Notes: generated by a model from the sequence alone, not told the origin. Shown: positions 1-8,094, counted from the first letter of the stretch. The stretch is 39,031 bases of DNA from an uncultured Collinsella sp. (GCA_958348225.1 CATVYG010000021.1:1-39031); one strand, 5' to 3'. Numbers and translations: made by a program.

Positions 1-108
1 GCAATCGCAAGAAGATGACGGGGCGGAATGTCAATCCTGGTCTAACAGAGCCTTTTTAATACAGAACCGGATGGGCGGTACGGGTAGTCGAATGGACGGC
101 GGAGGTTC

Positions 109-891
109 TTATGCGGCGGAGGCGTCCTCTTCGTCGAGGGCGGCGAAGAGCTTCTTGCCGTCAAGGAGACGTGTGGTGACGTTTCTCATGCGCCCGATCT
201 CTACGGTACGCAACGTGTCATCGGCGCCTCGGGCGTCATAGACCGTTCCCAGCAAATACGAGATGCCGTCTCGTTGCTTAATGGCAAAGGGGCGGAGCGT
301 CATCCGTGCTACTTCGGTTTTGCCACGTGCCGTGACGCTCGAAATATCAAAATTCACCGTGGTTCCGTGGTCGATGGCCTGCTCGACGAGCTCGCAGGTG
401 TCGATGCGCTTGATGGGCGTGCGCGTGGCCTTGGTGGATTTGCCACCGGCGCTTGGGGCAGGCTCGGGTGCATCGAGGTAGCCGCGAACATCGGCGCTCG
501 CCATGGCGACCAAGTGCTGTGCCATGCTTTTTCGAATGGCGATGGGCGTAGAGCGGTTGCGCATGACCATGCCGTGGAGCCGGATGATCTCTTCGTCGGT
601 GAGCGGACGGGTCAAGAGCCGATACCCCACGCCGCGTTTGTACTCAATTTCGTATCCGGCATGGCGAAGTGCGGAGATGGCGGTGTAGATGCTGCGCCGC
701 GCCGCCGAGATGGGCATGCGGGCGGGGTCGTCGGGATGGGCGAGGCGCCGGATCAACTCATCGGAAAGCATAGCCTTGTCCTCGCCGGTGTTCTCGCTTA
801 ATAGTTGCAGGATGCGAACGGCGCGATAGGCTGCCATCGAGGCGGCGCCTCTCGTTGTGGTGTCGTAGGTTTCAACAGCGGCTTCGGTCAT
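109..891 (-). CDS. WYL-domain transcriptional regulator
   Basis: Probable DNA-binding regulator of 260 aa. The N-terminal ~90 residues look like a winged helix-turn-helix (an AYRAVRILQLL helix, then SIYTAISALRHAGYEIEYKR followed by GVGYRL). The C-terminal ~90 residues resemble a WYL ligand-sensing domain (LRPFAIKQRDGISYLLGTVYDAR, then RTVEIGRMRNV), joined by a Ser/Ala/Pro/Lys-rich linker. I chose the ATG at 891 because AAAGGA (902-907, minus strand) lies 10 nt upstream; an in-frame GTG at 900 would be only 1 nt from that site. The gene stands alone on the minus strand downstream of the asnS terminator. Its target is unknown. WYL proteins in Actinobacteria often respond to DNA damage or nucleic acid ligands, but nothing here shows which. 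Confidence 0.8.
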   Translation of the reverse strand: MTEAAVETYDTTTRGAASMAAYRAVRILQLLSENTGEDKAMLSDELIRRLAHPDDPARMPISAARRSIYTAISALRHAGYEIEYKRGVGYRLLTRPLTDEEIIRLHGMVMRNRSTPIAIRKSMAQHLVAMASADVRGYLDAPEPAPSAGGKSTKATRTPIKRIDTCELVEQAIDHGTTVNFDISSVTARGKTEVARMTLRPFAIKQRDGISYLLGTVYDARGADDTLRTVEIGRMRNVTTRLLDGKKLFAALDEEDASAA

Positions 892-1071
892 GGTGCCCAC
901 GTCCTTTCCGTTTTGGGTGGCGACGGTATGGAGCCTAGGACGCGGGGTTTTCCCAGGGGCGCAGGGCGCTCTGGGCGGTCGGTAGTCGTCGGCAAACGGC
1001 GGTTCGAGTTTTCAACAGCCCTGTTCAACTGACCAAAAACTTGCCAAAAGCTTGACGGATGCTGTTGAAAA

Positions 1072-1103
1072 AAGCGTCTCTCGACCGATGTCGAGAGACG
1101 CTT
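1072..1103 (-). terminator. Rho-independent terminator of asnS
   Basis: Perfect 14-bp inverted repeat (AAGCGTCTCTCGAC and its complement, loop CGAT), followed on the minus strand by a run of six to seven T. It lies 46 nt past the asnS stop and is oriented for it. The rest of 892-1149 shows no gene. Confidence 0.9.
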
Positions 1104-1149
1104 GTGCGATGAGCGTTGGCGTGTGGCGACGCGAGCTAACGTCCGACGA

Positions 1150-2553
1150 TTAGAAGTCGGCGTTGCCCACGGTGCGCGGGTGCGGCAGGACGTCGCGGAT
1201 GTTGCCCACGCCGGTGAGGTACATCACCAAGCGCTCGAAGCCCAGACCGTAGCCGGCGTGCTTGCAGGAACCGTAGCGGCGCAGGTCCAGATAGTACTTG
1301 TACTGCTCGGGATTCATACCCAGGTCCTTGATACGGGCCTCGAGCAGATCCAGGCGCTCCTCGCGCTGGGAGCCACCGATGATCTCGCCGATGCCCGGCA
1401 CCAGGCAATCGGCGGCGGCGACGGTCTTGCCGTCGTCGTTCATGCGCATATAGAAGGCCTTGATCTCTGCCGGGTAGTCGGTTACAAAGGTCGGGCGCTT
1501 AAAGTGCTCCTCGGTCAGGAAGCGCTCGTGCTCGGTCTGCAGGTCGATGCCCCAGCTCACGGGGTAGTCAAACTTGTGGCCGGCGGCGACGGCCTGCTCC
1601 AGGATTTCGACGGCCTCGGTATAGGTGACGCGGGCAAAGTCGGAGTTGGCGACATGGTCCAGGCGCTCGATCAGGCCCTTGTCCACAAACTTGTTGAGCA
1701 TGTTGAGCTCGTCGGGGCAGGTGGCCATGACGTCCTTGAGGACGTACTTGAGCATGGCCTCGGCGTTATCCATGTAGTCGTTCAGATCGGCAAAGGCCAT
1801 CTCGGGCTCGATCATCCAAAACTCGGCGGCGTGGCGCGTGGTGTTGGAGTTTTCGGCGCGGAAGGTGGGGCCAAAGGTGTACACGTCGCCAAAGGCCATG
1901 GCAAAGTTCTCGGCGTTGAGCTGGCCGGACACGGTGAGGCTCGCGTGCTTGCCAAAGAAGTCCTGGCTCCAGTCGACCTCGCCGGACTCGGTGAGGGGCG
2001 GATTTTTGGGGTCGAGCGTGGTCACGCGGAACATCTCGCCGGCGCCCTCGCAGTCACTCGTGGTGATGATAGGGGTGTTGACGTAGACAAAGCCCTGCTC
2101 CTGGAAGAAGCGGTGGATGGCGGCAGCTGCGACAGAGCGGATGCGGAACACGGCGCGGAACAGGTTGGTGCGCGGGCGCAGGTGCTGCTGGGTGCGCAGG
2201 AACTCGACGGTTGCGCGCTTCTTCTGCAGCGGGTAATCCGGGGCGCTGACGCCCTCGACCTCGATGGAGGTGGCAGAAAGCTCGAAAGGCTGGGGCGCAT
2301 CGGGGGTCAGCTTGACGATGCCGGTGCAGATGAGGGCAGCCGAGACGTTTTGATGGGCGATCTCGTCGTAGTTGTCGAGCGCCTCGCGGTTCATGACGAC
2401 CTGCAGGTCACGGAAGCAGCTGCCGTCGTTGAGCGTAACAAAGCCAAAGTTCTTCATGTCGCGGACGGACTTGACCCAGCCGGCGACGGTGACGGTCTGG
2501 CCGCCGAGCGACTCGGCGTCGGCGTAGAGCTGCGCGATTTTGGTGCGGTTCAC
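1150..2553 (-). CDS. asnS: Asparaginyl-tRNA synthetase
   Basis: Charges tRNA-Asn with asparagine in the cytoplasm. The 467-aa product has the N-terminal OB-fold anticodon-binding domain (TVTVAGWVKSVRDMKNFGFV), then a class IIb catalytic domain with motif 2 (FRAENSNTTRHAAEFWMIEP) and motif 3 (GYGLGFERLVMYLTG), and the usual HPRTVGNADF-like C-terminus. Length is normal for bacterial AsnRS. I chose the GTG at 2553, giving VNRTKIAQLY, because GGGAGG (2557-2562) sits 3 nt upstream; an upstream ATG at 2565 would put the ribosome site inside the gene. Monocistronic, with its own terminator at 1072-1103. Its presence suggests that Asn-tRNA need not depend on transamidation of Asp-tRNA in this organism. 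Confidence 0.97.
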   Translation of the reverse strand: MNRTKIAQLYADAESLGGQTVTVAGWVKSVRDMKNFGFVTLNDGSCFRDLQVVMNREALDNYDEIAHQNVSAALICTGIVKLTPDAPQPFELSATSIEVEGVSAPDYPLQKKRATVEFLRTQQHLRPRTNLFRAVFRIRSVAAAAIHRFFQEQGFVYVNTPIITTSDCEGAGEMFRVTTLDPKNPPLTESGEVDWSQDFFGKHASLTVSGQLNAENFAMAFGDVYTFGPTFRAENSNTTRHAAEFWMIEPEMAFADLNDYMDNAEAMLKYVLKDVMATCPDELNMLNKFVDKGLIERLDHVANSDFARVTYTEAVEILEQAVAAGHKFDYPVSWGIDLQTEHERFLTEEHFKRPTFVTDYPAEIKAFYMRMNDDGKTVAAADCLVPGIGEIIGGSQREERLDLLEARIKDLGMNPEQYKYYLDLRRYGSCKHAGYGLGFERLVMYLTGVGNIRDVLPHPRTVGNADF

Positions 2554-2665
2554 GTATCCTCCCATAACGGTTGAATGATAGTTATCCATACAGTTCGATA
2601 TTCTAGCAGCTCGGCTCATTTGGGCTATACAGATAAGGCATTGGCGGGATGGTTTTTCAAACGAA

Positions 2666-2697
2666 AAGCGCCCGCGGCCAAATGGTCGCGGGCGCTT
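2666..2697 (-). terminator. Rho-independent terminator of the PTS IIA gene
   Basis: 14-bp stem with one G-T wobble (AAGCGCCCGCGGCC / GGTCGCGGGCGCTT, loop AAAT). On the minus strand it is followed by TTTTCGTTT. It lies 38 nt past the stop of the PTS gene. Confidence 0.88.
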
Positions 2698-2734
2698 GAC
2701 GAGGTGCCTTTTGGCTGTGTGGCACGGGGCCTGA

Positions 2735-3298
2735 CTACTTGGTCTTGGCAACCAGCAGCGGGTCGCCAAGCTTGACGAGCGGGTTGCCGCCGATAAGCGT
2801 TCCAGACTCGCCGACATGGTCGATGCTCTTAAGACGATCGAGCTCGGAGACGATGACGGTCACGATGTCCTCGTGGCCAGCGGCCTTAATGGCCTCGCGG
2901 TCGAAGCTGATGAGCGGCTGGCCTGCCTTGACCACATCGCCCATCTCGACAAAGCGGGCAAAACCCTTGCCGTTCATTTCCACGGTGCCCAGGCCAACAT
3001 GGATGAATACGCGAAGACCGTCCTCGGTGATCATGCCAATGGAGTGGTTGGTGACGGTGGTAGCGCCGATGCGGCCGTTGGCGGGCGCATAGATAGTGCC
3101 GGTAATGGGCTCGATGCCATAGCCCTGGCCAAGCATGCCCGAGGCGATCGTCTCGTCGGGGACCTCGTTCAGGTTGACGAGCACGCCGTTGACGGGGGCA
3201 TAGATGACGCCTTCGCGGGTGGCGAAGCTTGCTGCGGGCGGAACGGACGCCTCGCCCGTCGAGGTGAAGGTGGACTTAAGCGAATCGAGCAGACCCAT
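2735..3298 (-). CDS. crr: PTS glucose-type IIA component (EIIA-Glc family)
   Basis: Cytoplasmic phosphocarrier that takes phosphate from HPr and passes it to an EIIB, or acts as a regulator. The 187-aa protein carries both active-site histidines of the family: His85 in TNHSIGM and His100 in FIHVGLGTVEMNGKGF, the phosphorylated one. The jelly-roll core starts near residue 31 (GVIYAPVNGVLVNLNEVPDE). I chose the ATG at 3298 because GGAGG (3304-3308) lies 5 nt upstream; an extension of the frame to 3379 has no such site. It is a single-domain protein with no EIIB or EIIC next to it, so it probably serves several permeases in trans. The symbol crr is by family; the sugar is not shown by the sequence. 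A GAAACGTTTC palindrome lies 48 bp upstream of the start. Confidence 0.93.
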   Translation of the reverse strand: MGLLDSLKSTFTSTGEASVPPAASFATREGVIYAPVNGVLVNLNEVPDETIASGMLGQGYGIEPITGTIYAPANGRIGATTVTNHSIGMITEDGLRVFIHVGLGTVEMNGKGFARFVEMGDVVKAGQPLISFDREAIKAAGHEDIVTVIVSELDRLKSIDHVGESGTLIGGNPLVKLGDPLLVAKTK

Positions 3299-3345
3299 AG
3301 TTGCCTCCAACTTAAATAGGCGCATATCGCGCGTTTGGTTTGCCG

Positions 3346-3355
3346 GAAACGTTTC
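3346..3355. promoter_or_regulatory. GAAACGTTTC palindrome, possible LacI-type operator
   Basis: Perfect 10-bp palindrome between the divergent PTS IIA (minus) and hydrolase (plus) genes, 48 bp from the IIA start and 188 bp from the hydrolase start. The form (GAAAC.GTTTC) is typical of LacI/GalR-family half sites. No binding protein gene is adjacent, so this is a candidate only. Confidence 0.35.
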
Positions 3356-3542
3356 ATATGCGTTTCGCGGCTTGGTCAACGTCCCCTATTCTACGCTGCT
3401 CAGCGATGGTCCTGAGCTGGGATTATGTGATATATCAGTTGATGGGAAGCTTGTTGCTGAAGTGTTTCTGTGCCACGGGCTCAAGTGGGGTACGCTTGAA
3501 GACGAAAAACAAGGGCGCATAATTTGCGCGAAGGGAGCACAT

Positions 3543-4445
3543 ATGATTGTCGAGAACCACGCGCTGTGGGGCGAGGAGCCGACCGAGGAATATCCAGCGA
3601 CGTTTACGTATTTGGGTGCCGAGCCGCTGCCCGATAAACCGAATGGCCGCCGCCCTGCCGTGATTATCTGCGGCGGAGGTGCGTTTACGCATATCGCCCC
3701 GCATGAACAGGATCCCGTGGCGTTTGCGTTTTTGGATCACGGTTACCAGACCTTTGTGCTCAACTATGTGACGAGTGGCACGGGTGACGTGAGCTTTCCG
3801 CACCCCCAGGCAGATCTTGCCAAGATGGTCGCCACGGTTCGTGCGAATGCCGACGAGTGGCATGTCGATCCCAAGCGCGTGTGCGTTGTGGGCTTTTCTG
3901 CGGGCGGTATGATCTGCGCCTCGCTGGCGACACAGTGGAAGACCGGTCCCTTCGCGGGCCTGGCAGGGGCGCGTCCGGACGACATTCGTCCCGATGCCGT
4001 GGTGCTGGGCTATCCGCTGCTCGACTTTGCCTATGTGCGCGACATGCAGACGCGCGATCCGCGCATTGACTTACGTGTGCCCAAGACGGGCGGCAAGACG
4101 GGGCGCGATCTGCTCAACGACTACCTGTCGATGGTGACGGGTGGCGAGGCAACTGACGAGCACCTGGCCGATATCTGCCCCTCCACACATGTTTCGCGCC
4201 AGATGCCGCCGACCTTTGTGTGGGGCGTGTCCGATGACAAGACGGCGCCGATCGCGCAGGTCTATCCGTTTGCGCAGCGCATGGCCGAGGAGGGCGTCGC
4301 ATGCGAGATGCACGTCTTTGACCAGGGCGGCCACGGCCTTTCGCTCGGCAACGCCAACACCGCGGTCGACAACGAGGACAAGCAGGTGGCAGTCCGTCCC
4401 TGGATCCGCCTAGCCTTCCGCTTCCTGGAGCGCCACGGGTTTTAG
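3543..4445 (+). CDS. Alpha/beta hydrolase (esterase/lipase-like)
   Basis: Soluble hydrolase of 300 aa, probably an esterase acting on carbohydrate esters or xenobiotics; the substrate cannot be read from the sequence. It has an oxyanion-hole strand (AVIICGGGAFTHIAPHE), the nucleophile elbow GFSAGG, an acidic residue in WGVSDDKTAP and the catalytic His in GGHGLS, in the expected order. There is no signal peptide. I chose the ATG at 3543 because AAGGGAG lies 5 nt upstream; the frame stays open to 3204, but that part overlaps the divergent PTS gene and its control region. The closest recognisable type is the BD-FAE / acetyl-xylan-esterase-like branch, by the GGG-x-F oxyanion motif. Monocistronic. 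Confidence 0.87.
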   Translation: MIVENHALWGEEPTEEYPATFTYLGAEPLPDKPNGRRPAVIICGGGAFTHIAPHEQDPVAFAFLDHGYQTFVLNYVTSGTGDVSFPHPQADLAKMVATVRANADEWHVDPKRVCVVGFSAGGMICASLATQWKTGPFAGLAGARPDDIRPDAVVLGYPLLDFAYVRDMQTRDPRIDLRVPKTGGKTGRDLLNDYLSMVTGGEATDEHLADICPSTHVSRQMPPTFVWGVSDDKTAPIAQVYPFAQRMAEEGVACEMHVFDQGGHGLSLGNANTAVDNEDKQVAVRPWIRLAFRFLERHGF

Positions 4446-4472
4446 TTGCGGCGTTTTACCACACGCCGCAAC
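4445..4472 (+). terminator. Hairpin directly at the hydrolase stop
   Basis: Perfect 10-bp inverted repeat (GTTGCGGCGT / ACGCCGCAAC) whose first base is the last base of the stop codon. No T-run follows, so it may be a processing or stability hairpin instead of a true terminator. Confidence 0.45.
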
Positions 4473-4486
4473 CACTTGACGCTGCG

Positions 4487-4583
4487 AGCCCGCCAGGGCG
4501 GCAATCTGCCTTTCAACTTCGGCGGCATGACCAGAAGGTCAATGCCGCCTCGTTTCAAGGCACCTTGCTCGCTCTGACGGGCT
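4487..4583 (+). repeat. Two-stem structured repeat, copy 1
   Basis: A 97-nt element with an outer stem (4487-4499 with 4571-4583; 13 positions, one C/A mismatch and one G-T wobble) enclosing an inner hairpin (4521-4532 with 4537-4549, loop AGAA, one bulged base). A second copy lies at 27098-27197. The two share CAATCTG after the first outer arm, GCATGACC and GGTCAATGC in the inner hairpin and CACCTTG before the second outer arm. The stem sequences differ but stay largely paired. It fills the gap between two convergent genes (hydrolase, plus; GntR regulator, minus). The rest of 4446-4691 holds no gene I can support. Role unknown; the inner hairpin could terminate transcription. Confidence 0.65.
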
Positions 4584-4691
4584 TTCGCTGTCGTTGTCAA
4601 AAGAATGATCCCTTGGGGACGGAGGAAAACGGATCAGTTTGGGCGGTGCTGGCGCCAAGGTTTAAGACCGACGTTGTCCCTTGTTGCTTCC

Positions 4692-5342
4692 CTACCAGAC
4701 GGTGAACTGGGCGTTTTCTGTGTTCCAATGGACATCGCGAACGTAGTCGCGCACGCCCGTCGCATCTCGTGCTTCGAACAACTCAAGAATATGGGCATGT
4801 TCGTTGTTGGCTTTGTTGAGCAGTTTGCACGCCGTCTCCTGGTCGACAGTCTCGTAATCGCGCTTGATAAAGCAGCGCTCGAGCTGCGAGATCATATCGC
4901 GCAGACGGTCGTTGCCGCAGCGGTTGAAGTACGTCAGATGAAAGTCTCGCTGAATGTCGTCGTACTTTCGGATGAGACCGCCTTGGATCGCGAGGTCCAT
5001 AGAGCCGACGAGAAATTTCAGCTGCGTAATGTCATCGTCGGTTAGGTTCGGACAGGAGAGATATGCGGCCTGCCCGTCGAGCGGTCCCATAATCTCAAAG
5101 ACTTCAACGGCGTTTTGCTGATCGAACCCACGGACGCGGAATCCGCGGCGGGGGAGATTGTCCAGGTAGCCATCGCTTGCCAGCTGGATGAGCGCTTCGC
5201 GGACCGGCGTGCGCGACACGCCCATGGCATCGCAGATCGTCTGCTCGCTCAGCCGGTCGCCGGCGGACAACTCGCCGGCGTCAATACGGCTCGAAATATA
5301 GTCGTATACGTGGTCCTTCAGGGGCCTTCTGAGCGTTTCCAT
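4692..5342 (-). CDS. GntR-family regulator, FCD subfamily
   Basis: Probable repressor of the divergent hydrolase/permease pair. The 216-aa protein has a GntR winged helix at residues ~8-72 (DRLSEQTICDAMGVSRTPVR, then EALIQLASDGYLDNLPRRGF with RV following). The all-helical FCD effector domain follows, with a plausible metal/ligand set in DIQRDFHLTYFNRCGND and NKANNEHAHILELFEARDA. It starts at 5342 behind a weak AAGGAA. The gene is transcribed away from the dimethylargininase gene across a 255-bp AT-rich intergenic region that contains a perfect palindrome fitting the FCD-GntR pattern (TTGTATACAA). FCD regulators usually bind small organic or amino acids; by context the effector may be arginine or a methylated derivative, which is inference. 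Confidence 0.9.
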   Translation of the reverse strand: METLRRPLKDHVYDYISSRIDAGELSAGDRLSEQTICDAMGVSRTPVREALIQLASDGYLDNLPRRGFRVRGFDQQNAVEVFEIMGPLDGQAAYLSCPNLTDDDITQLKFLVGSMDLAIQGGLIRKYDDIQRDFHLTYFNRCGNDRLRDMISQLERCFIKRDYETVDQETACKLLNKANNEHAHILELFEARDATGVRDYVRDVHWNTENAQFTVW

Positions 5343-5487
5343 GAGCTTATGTTCCTTAACTGTATATTTCTAAAATTAAATACGTTTCGCTTGAATAGCT
5401 CAATTGAATTATAGAACGACCAGCTAAATCGTGCTACTTTGCGCCGATACGTAAGAATACGCTTACCGATGAATATCTACCGTTCAG

Positions 5488-5501
5488 TATTGTATACAAT
5501 A
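5488..5501. promoter_or_regulatory. GntR operator candidate
   Basis: Perfect 14-bp palindrome TATTGTATACAATA, 96 bp upstream of the dimethylargininase start. It matches the usual FCD-GntR core TNGTNNACNA. A second, weaker inverted repeat (GTAAG-N6-CTTAC) lies at 5451-5466. The rest of 5343-5597 is AT-rich control region. Confidence 0.7.
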
Positions 5502-5597
5502 TACAAAACAGGAAAACCGCACTAAGATAAAGCCATCGAAAGGAAGGCGGGCGCGAAGAAGTCCCGCTCTCTGCTAAGAGATCCAAGGAGGATCATC

Positions 5598-6374
5598 ATG
5601 ACCAAGTTCAGCCACGTCATCATCCGCCGCCCCGGCAAGTCCCTGAGCAATGGCATCACGAGTGCCCCCGAGCTTGGCCAGCCCATCTACGAGCGCGCCA
5701 TCGAGGAGCACTACGATTACGAGCATGCGCTCGAGCAGTGCGGCGTGGATGTCTCGGTGCTGCCGGCACTCGAGCAGTATCCTGACAGCTGCTTCGTCGA
5801 AGATCCGGCCGTTATCACTCGCTGCGGCGCCATCATTACCAACCCCGGCGCCGATAGCCGCAACGGCGAGAAGGACGAGATCGAGCCGGCCGTCCGTCGC
5901 TTCTTTGACGACGAGCATGTCAAGCACATCGTTTCTCCGGGCACGCTCGACGGCGGCGACGTCATGATGGTCGGCGACCATTTCTACGTCGGTCGCTCCG
6001 CTCGCACCAACGAAGAGGGCATCCGCCAGTTCTGCGAGATTCTCGAGGGCTGGGGCCTCGAGGGTTCCGAGGTTCCGCTGGAGGAGGTCCTGCACCTCAA
6101 GACGGGCGTCAACTACATCGAGGACAACAACATGCTCGTCTCCGGTGAGTTTATCGATAAACCCGACTTTGCCCAGTACAACAAGATCGTCGTGCCCGAG
6201 GACGAGGCTTACGGCGCCAACTGCATCTGGGTCAACGGTACGGTCATCGTCGCCGAGGGCTATCCGACCGTGCTCAAGGCCGTGCAGGATCTGGGCTACA
6301 AGACGCTCGTCGTCGATACCTCCGAGTATCGCAAGGTCGACGGCGGCCTTTCTTGCCTGTCGCTGCGCTTCTAA
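5598..6374 (+). CDS. Dimethylargininase-family amidinotransferase-fold hydrolase (DDAH)
   Basis: Predicted to hydrolyse N-omega-methylated arginine to citrulline plus methylamine or dimethylamine. The 258-aa protein shows the family signature in order: CFVEDPAVI (66-74), TNPGADSRNGEKDEI (81-95), GTLDGGDV (115-122), the catalytic His166 in LHLKTGVNYI, and the nucleophile Cys253 in GGLSCLSLRF at the very C-terminus. Length fits DDAH (~255-285 aa) and is far short of arginine deiminase (~410 aa). The start has a strong AAGGAGG site 7 nt upstream. It is the first gene of a unit with an ArcD-like antiporter, opposite a GntR regulator. Whether the true substrate is a methylarginine or another guanidino compound cannot be settled from sequence; some family members have broader substrates. 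Confidence 0.9.
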   Translation: MTKFSHVIIRRPGKSLSNGITSAPELGQPIYERAIEEHYDYEHALEQCGVDVSVLPALEQYPDSCFVEDPAVITRCGAIITNPGADSRNGEKDEIEPAVRRFFDDEHVKHIVSPGTLDGGDVMMVGDHFYVGRSARTNEEGIRQFCEILEGWGLEGSEVPLEEVLHLKTGVNYIEDNNMLVSGEFIDKPDFAQYNKIVVPEDEAYGANCIWVNGTVIVAEGYPTVLKAVQDLGYKTLVVDTSEYRKVDGGLSCLSLRF

Positions 6375-6409
6375 CGCGATAGCTGTAACAGTCTGATGAT
6401 CGCTTGACC

Positions 6410-6449
6410 GATGGCCCGGCACCCGATTCGGGACGTCCGGGCCATCTTT
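6410..6449 (+). terminator. Hairpin between the hydrolase and permease genes
   Basis: 10-bp perfect stem GATGGCCCGG / CCGGGCCATC with a smaller CCCGA/TCGGG hairpin in the loop, followed by TTT. It probably causes partial termination between the two genes, lowering permease expression, as the permease has no separate promoter I can see. Confidence 0.7.
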
Positions 6450-6483
6450 CGTCCGATCACATGATGAAGGGGGTGCACATACA

Positions 6484-7947
6484 ATGGCCTCTAAAGCTCA
6501 AAACGACGAGATTATCGACCCTAATGGCCTCGATCTCTTTCGTCTGACCATGATGGTCATTACCGCCAGTATTTGTGGCGGCATCTTCTCGCTTGCCGGC
6601 GATATGGCAGCGGGCGGGGCAAATACCGGTGCAGTTATCGTCTCGTGGGGAATTTGCTTTATTGGCGTCTTTGCGCTGATGATGGTGTTCAACGGTTCGT
6701 CTCAGGCCCGTCCCGACCTGACCGGCGGCATCTATGCATACGCTGCGGCCGGTTTTGGCGATTACATTGGATTCAACTCCGCCTGGGGCTACTGGATCAG
6801 CGCATGTCTTTCCAACGTGAGCTTTGCGCTCTTGCTGTTTAGCGCGCTGGGCTATTTCTTCCCTGCGTTTGGCGCGGGCAACAACTTGCTTTCCATCGTC
6901 TGCGCCAGTGTGTTTTTGTGGTTCCTTACCGCCCTTGTGCTTCGTGGCGTTAAGGAGGCTGCGGGCATTAACGCGATCGTTACGTTGGCGAAGCTGGTGC
7001 CGCTGGGACTCTTTGTGCTGAGCATCGTGCTCCTGGGCAAGTTCAACGTCGATATCTTTATGGACAACTTCTGGGGAGAGCCGGCTGGTCCTGGCTTTGG
7101 CGAGCAGGTTGTCTCGACCATGATCGCCCTTGTCTGGGTCTTCACGGGCATCGAGGGCGCTGTCGTTATCTCGGGCCGTGCAAAGTACGTGCGTGACGTC
7201 GGCCGCTCGACGGCACTTGGATTCGCGGCTGTGTTCACGCTGTATCTGATCATCTCGATGCTGTCACTCGGCATTATGCCGCGCGAGGAGATGGCACAGC
7301 TCGCAACGCCCTCCATGGCGGGAATTCTCGAGTGCGCAATCGGTCCTGTTGGCGCTGCCATCGTAAACCTTGGCGTTATTCTCTCGCTGGTCGGCGCGAT
7401 GCTGGGCTACGTCATCATTGCATCCGAGACGCCGTTCGAGGCAGCGCGCCAGGGGTCCTTCCCTCTGGCGTTTGCCAAGACGAACAAACACGATGCCCCG
7501 GTGGTAACGGTTCTCGTGAGCTCCGGCATCACGCAACTCTTCTTGATCGTGTCGTATGTGGCGGCGAGCACCTACCAGTTCTTCTACAGCTGCGCAGTCA
7601 ATACGATCCTAGTTCCGTACGTGTGCTCGGCAGCCTATTACATGGTGATCGGCTGGAAGAACGAGCATCTGGACGGGCCGCATGCGCCAAGCGTCGGCAA
7701 GGCGCGCTTCTTCGGTACGCTCGGCTTCATCTACACATTGTTCCTGGTGTGGTCGACGGGTCTTCAGGGCGTTATGATCACGACGATCCTTTTTGCTCCG
7801 GCCATTCCCGTCTATATGCTGGGCGAGCGAGGTCGCGGTAAGCCGGTGCTTCCGCACCTGCACGACAAGCTGATCGCAGCGGTGGTCATTGTCGTGGCAA
7901 TCATTTCGCTGTATCTGCACTTTGCCGGCATTGCGCCGATTGTCTAA
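6484..7947 (+). CDS. APC-family amino acid antiporter (ArcD/arginine-ornithine type)
   Basis: Integral membrane transporter of 487 aa with about 12-13 hydrophobic segments. The first transmembrane segments carry the APC signature (SICGGIFSLAGDMAAGGANT) and TGGIYAYAAAGFGDYIGF, closest in feel to basic amino acid/ornithine exchangers. A GxEGAVV-type segment (WVFTGIEGAVVISGRAKYVR) matches the ArcD/LysP-like region. An AAGGGGG site lies 9 nt before the ATG. It follows the dimethylargininase by 109 bp, separated by an attenuator-like hairpin. The pairing suggests uptake of (methyl)arginine in exchange for citrulline or ornithine; the exact substrates are inferred from context. The symbol is left empty because classic ArcD sits with arcABC, which is not seen here. 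Confidence 0.85.
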   Translation: MASKAQNDEIIDPNGLDLFRLTMMVITASICGGIFSLAGDMAAGGANTGAVIVSWGICFIGVFALMMVFNGSSQARPDLTGGIYAYAAAGFGDYIGFNSAWGYWISACLSNVSFALLLFSALGYFFPAFGAGNNLLSIVCASVFLWFLTALVLRGVKEAAGINAIVTLAKLVPLGLFVLSIVLLGKFNVDIFMDNFWGEPAGPGFGEQVVSTMIALVWVFTGIEGAVVISGRAKYVRDVGRSTALGFAAVFTLYLIISMLSLGIMPREEMAQLATPSMAGILECAIGPVGAAIVNLGVILSLVGAMLGYVIIASETPFEAARQGSFPLAFAKTNKHDAPVVTVLVSSGITQLFLIVSYVAASTYQFFYSCAVNTILVPYVCSAAYYMVIGWKNEHLDGPHAPSVGKARFFGTLGFIYTLFLVWSTGLQGVMITTILFAPAIPVYMLGERGRGKPVLPHLHDKLIAAVVIVVAIISLYLHFAGIAPIV

Positions 7948-8060
7948 GGCTATGGCGAGTTTCATTGCTAGGTAAGCCGGCGGGCATCGCGTATCGGTGC
8001 TACTTGGCATTCCATAGCTGATGTGGGTCTCTATAACGTGCCTATGTGAGCGCCCACCAA

Positions 8061-8094
8061 GCCCGCGCAGGTGACATTTGTTGCCAGCGCGGGC
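8061..8094 (+). terminator. Terminator after the antiporter gene
   Basis: 8-bp GC stem (GCCCGCGC / GCGCGGGC) extended, past an A/A mismatch, by six more pairs (GGTGAC / GTTGCC with two wobbles), loop ATTT, then CTTTGCTGTT. In the rest of the 446-bp gap 7948-8393 I see no gene, only the feoAB promoter and operator region. Confidence 0.7.

Noticed and set aside
1102..2574. Plus-strand open frame of 490 codons opposite asnS
   Set aside because: Low-complexity Gly/Val/Leu/Asp composition mirrors asnS, whose motifs are unmistakable on the other strand.
4605..5045. Plus-strand open frame overlapping the GntR gene end, and a TGATCC...GGATCA inverted repeat at 4606-4636
   Set aside because: The frame lies opposite a real GntR gene. 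The short dyad has a 19-nt gap and no second copy in the window, so I cannot support a repeat call.
5598..6374. Arginine deiminase (ArcA) for the DDAH-like gene
   Set aside because: Length of 258 aa, the C-terminal GGLSCLSLRF and the LHLKTG motif fit DDAH; ArcA is about 410 aa with different spacing.
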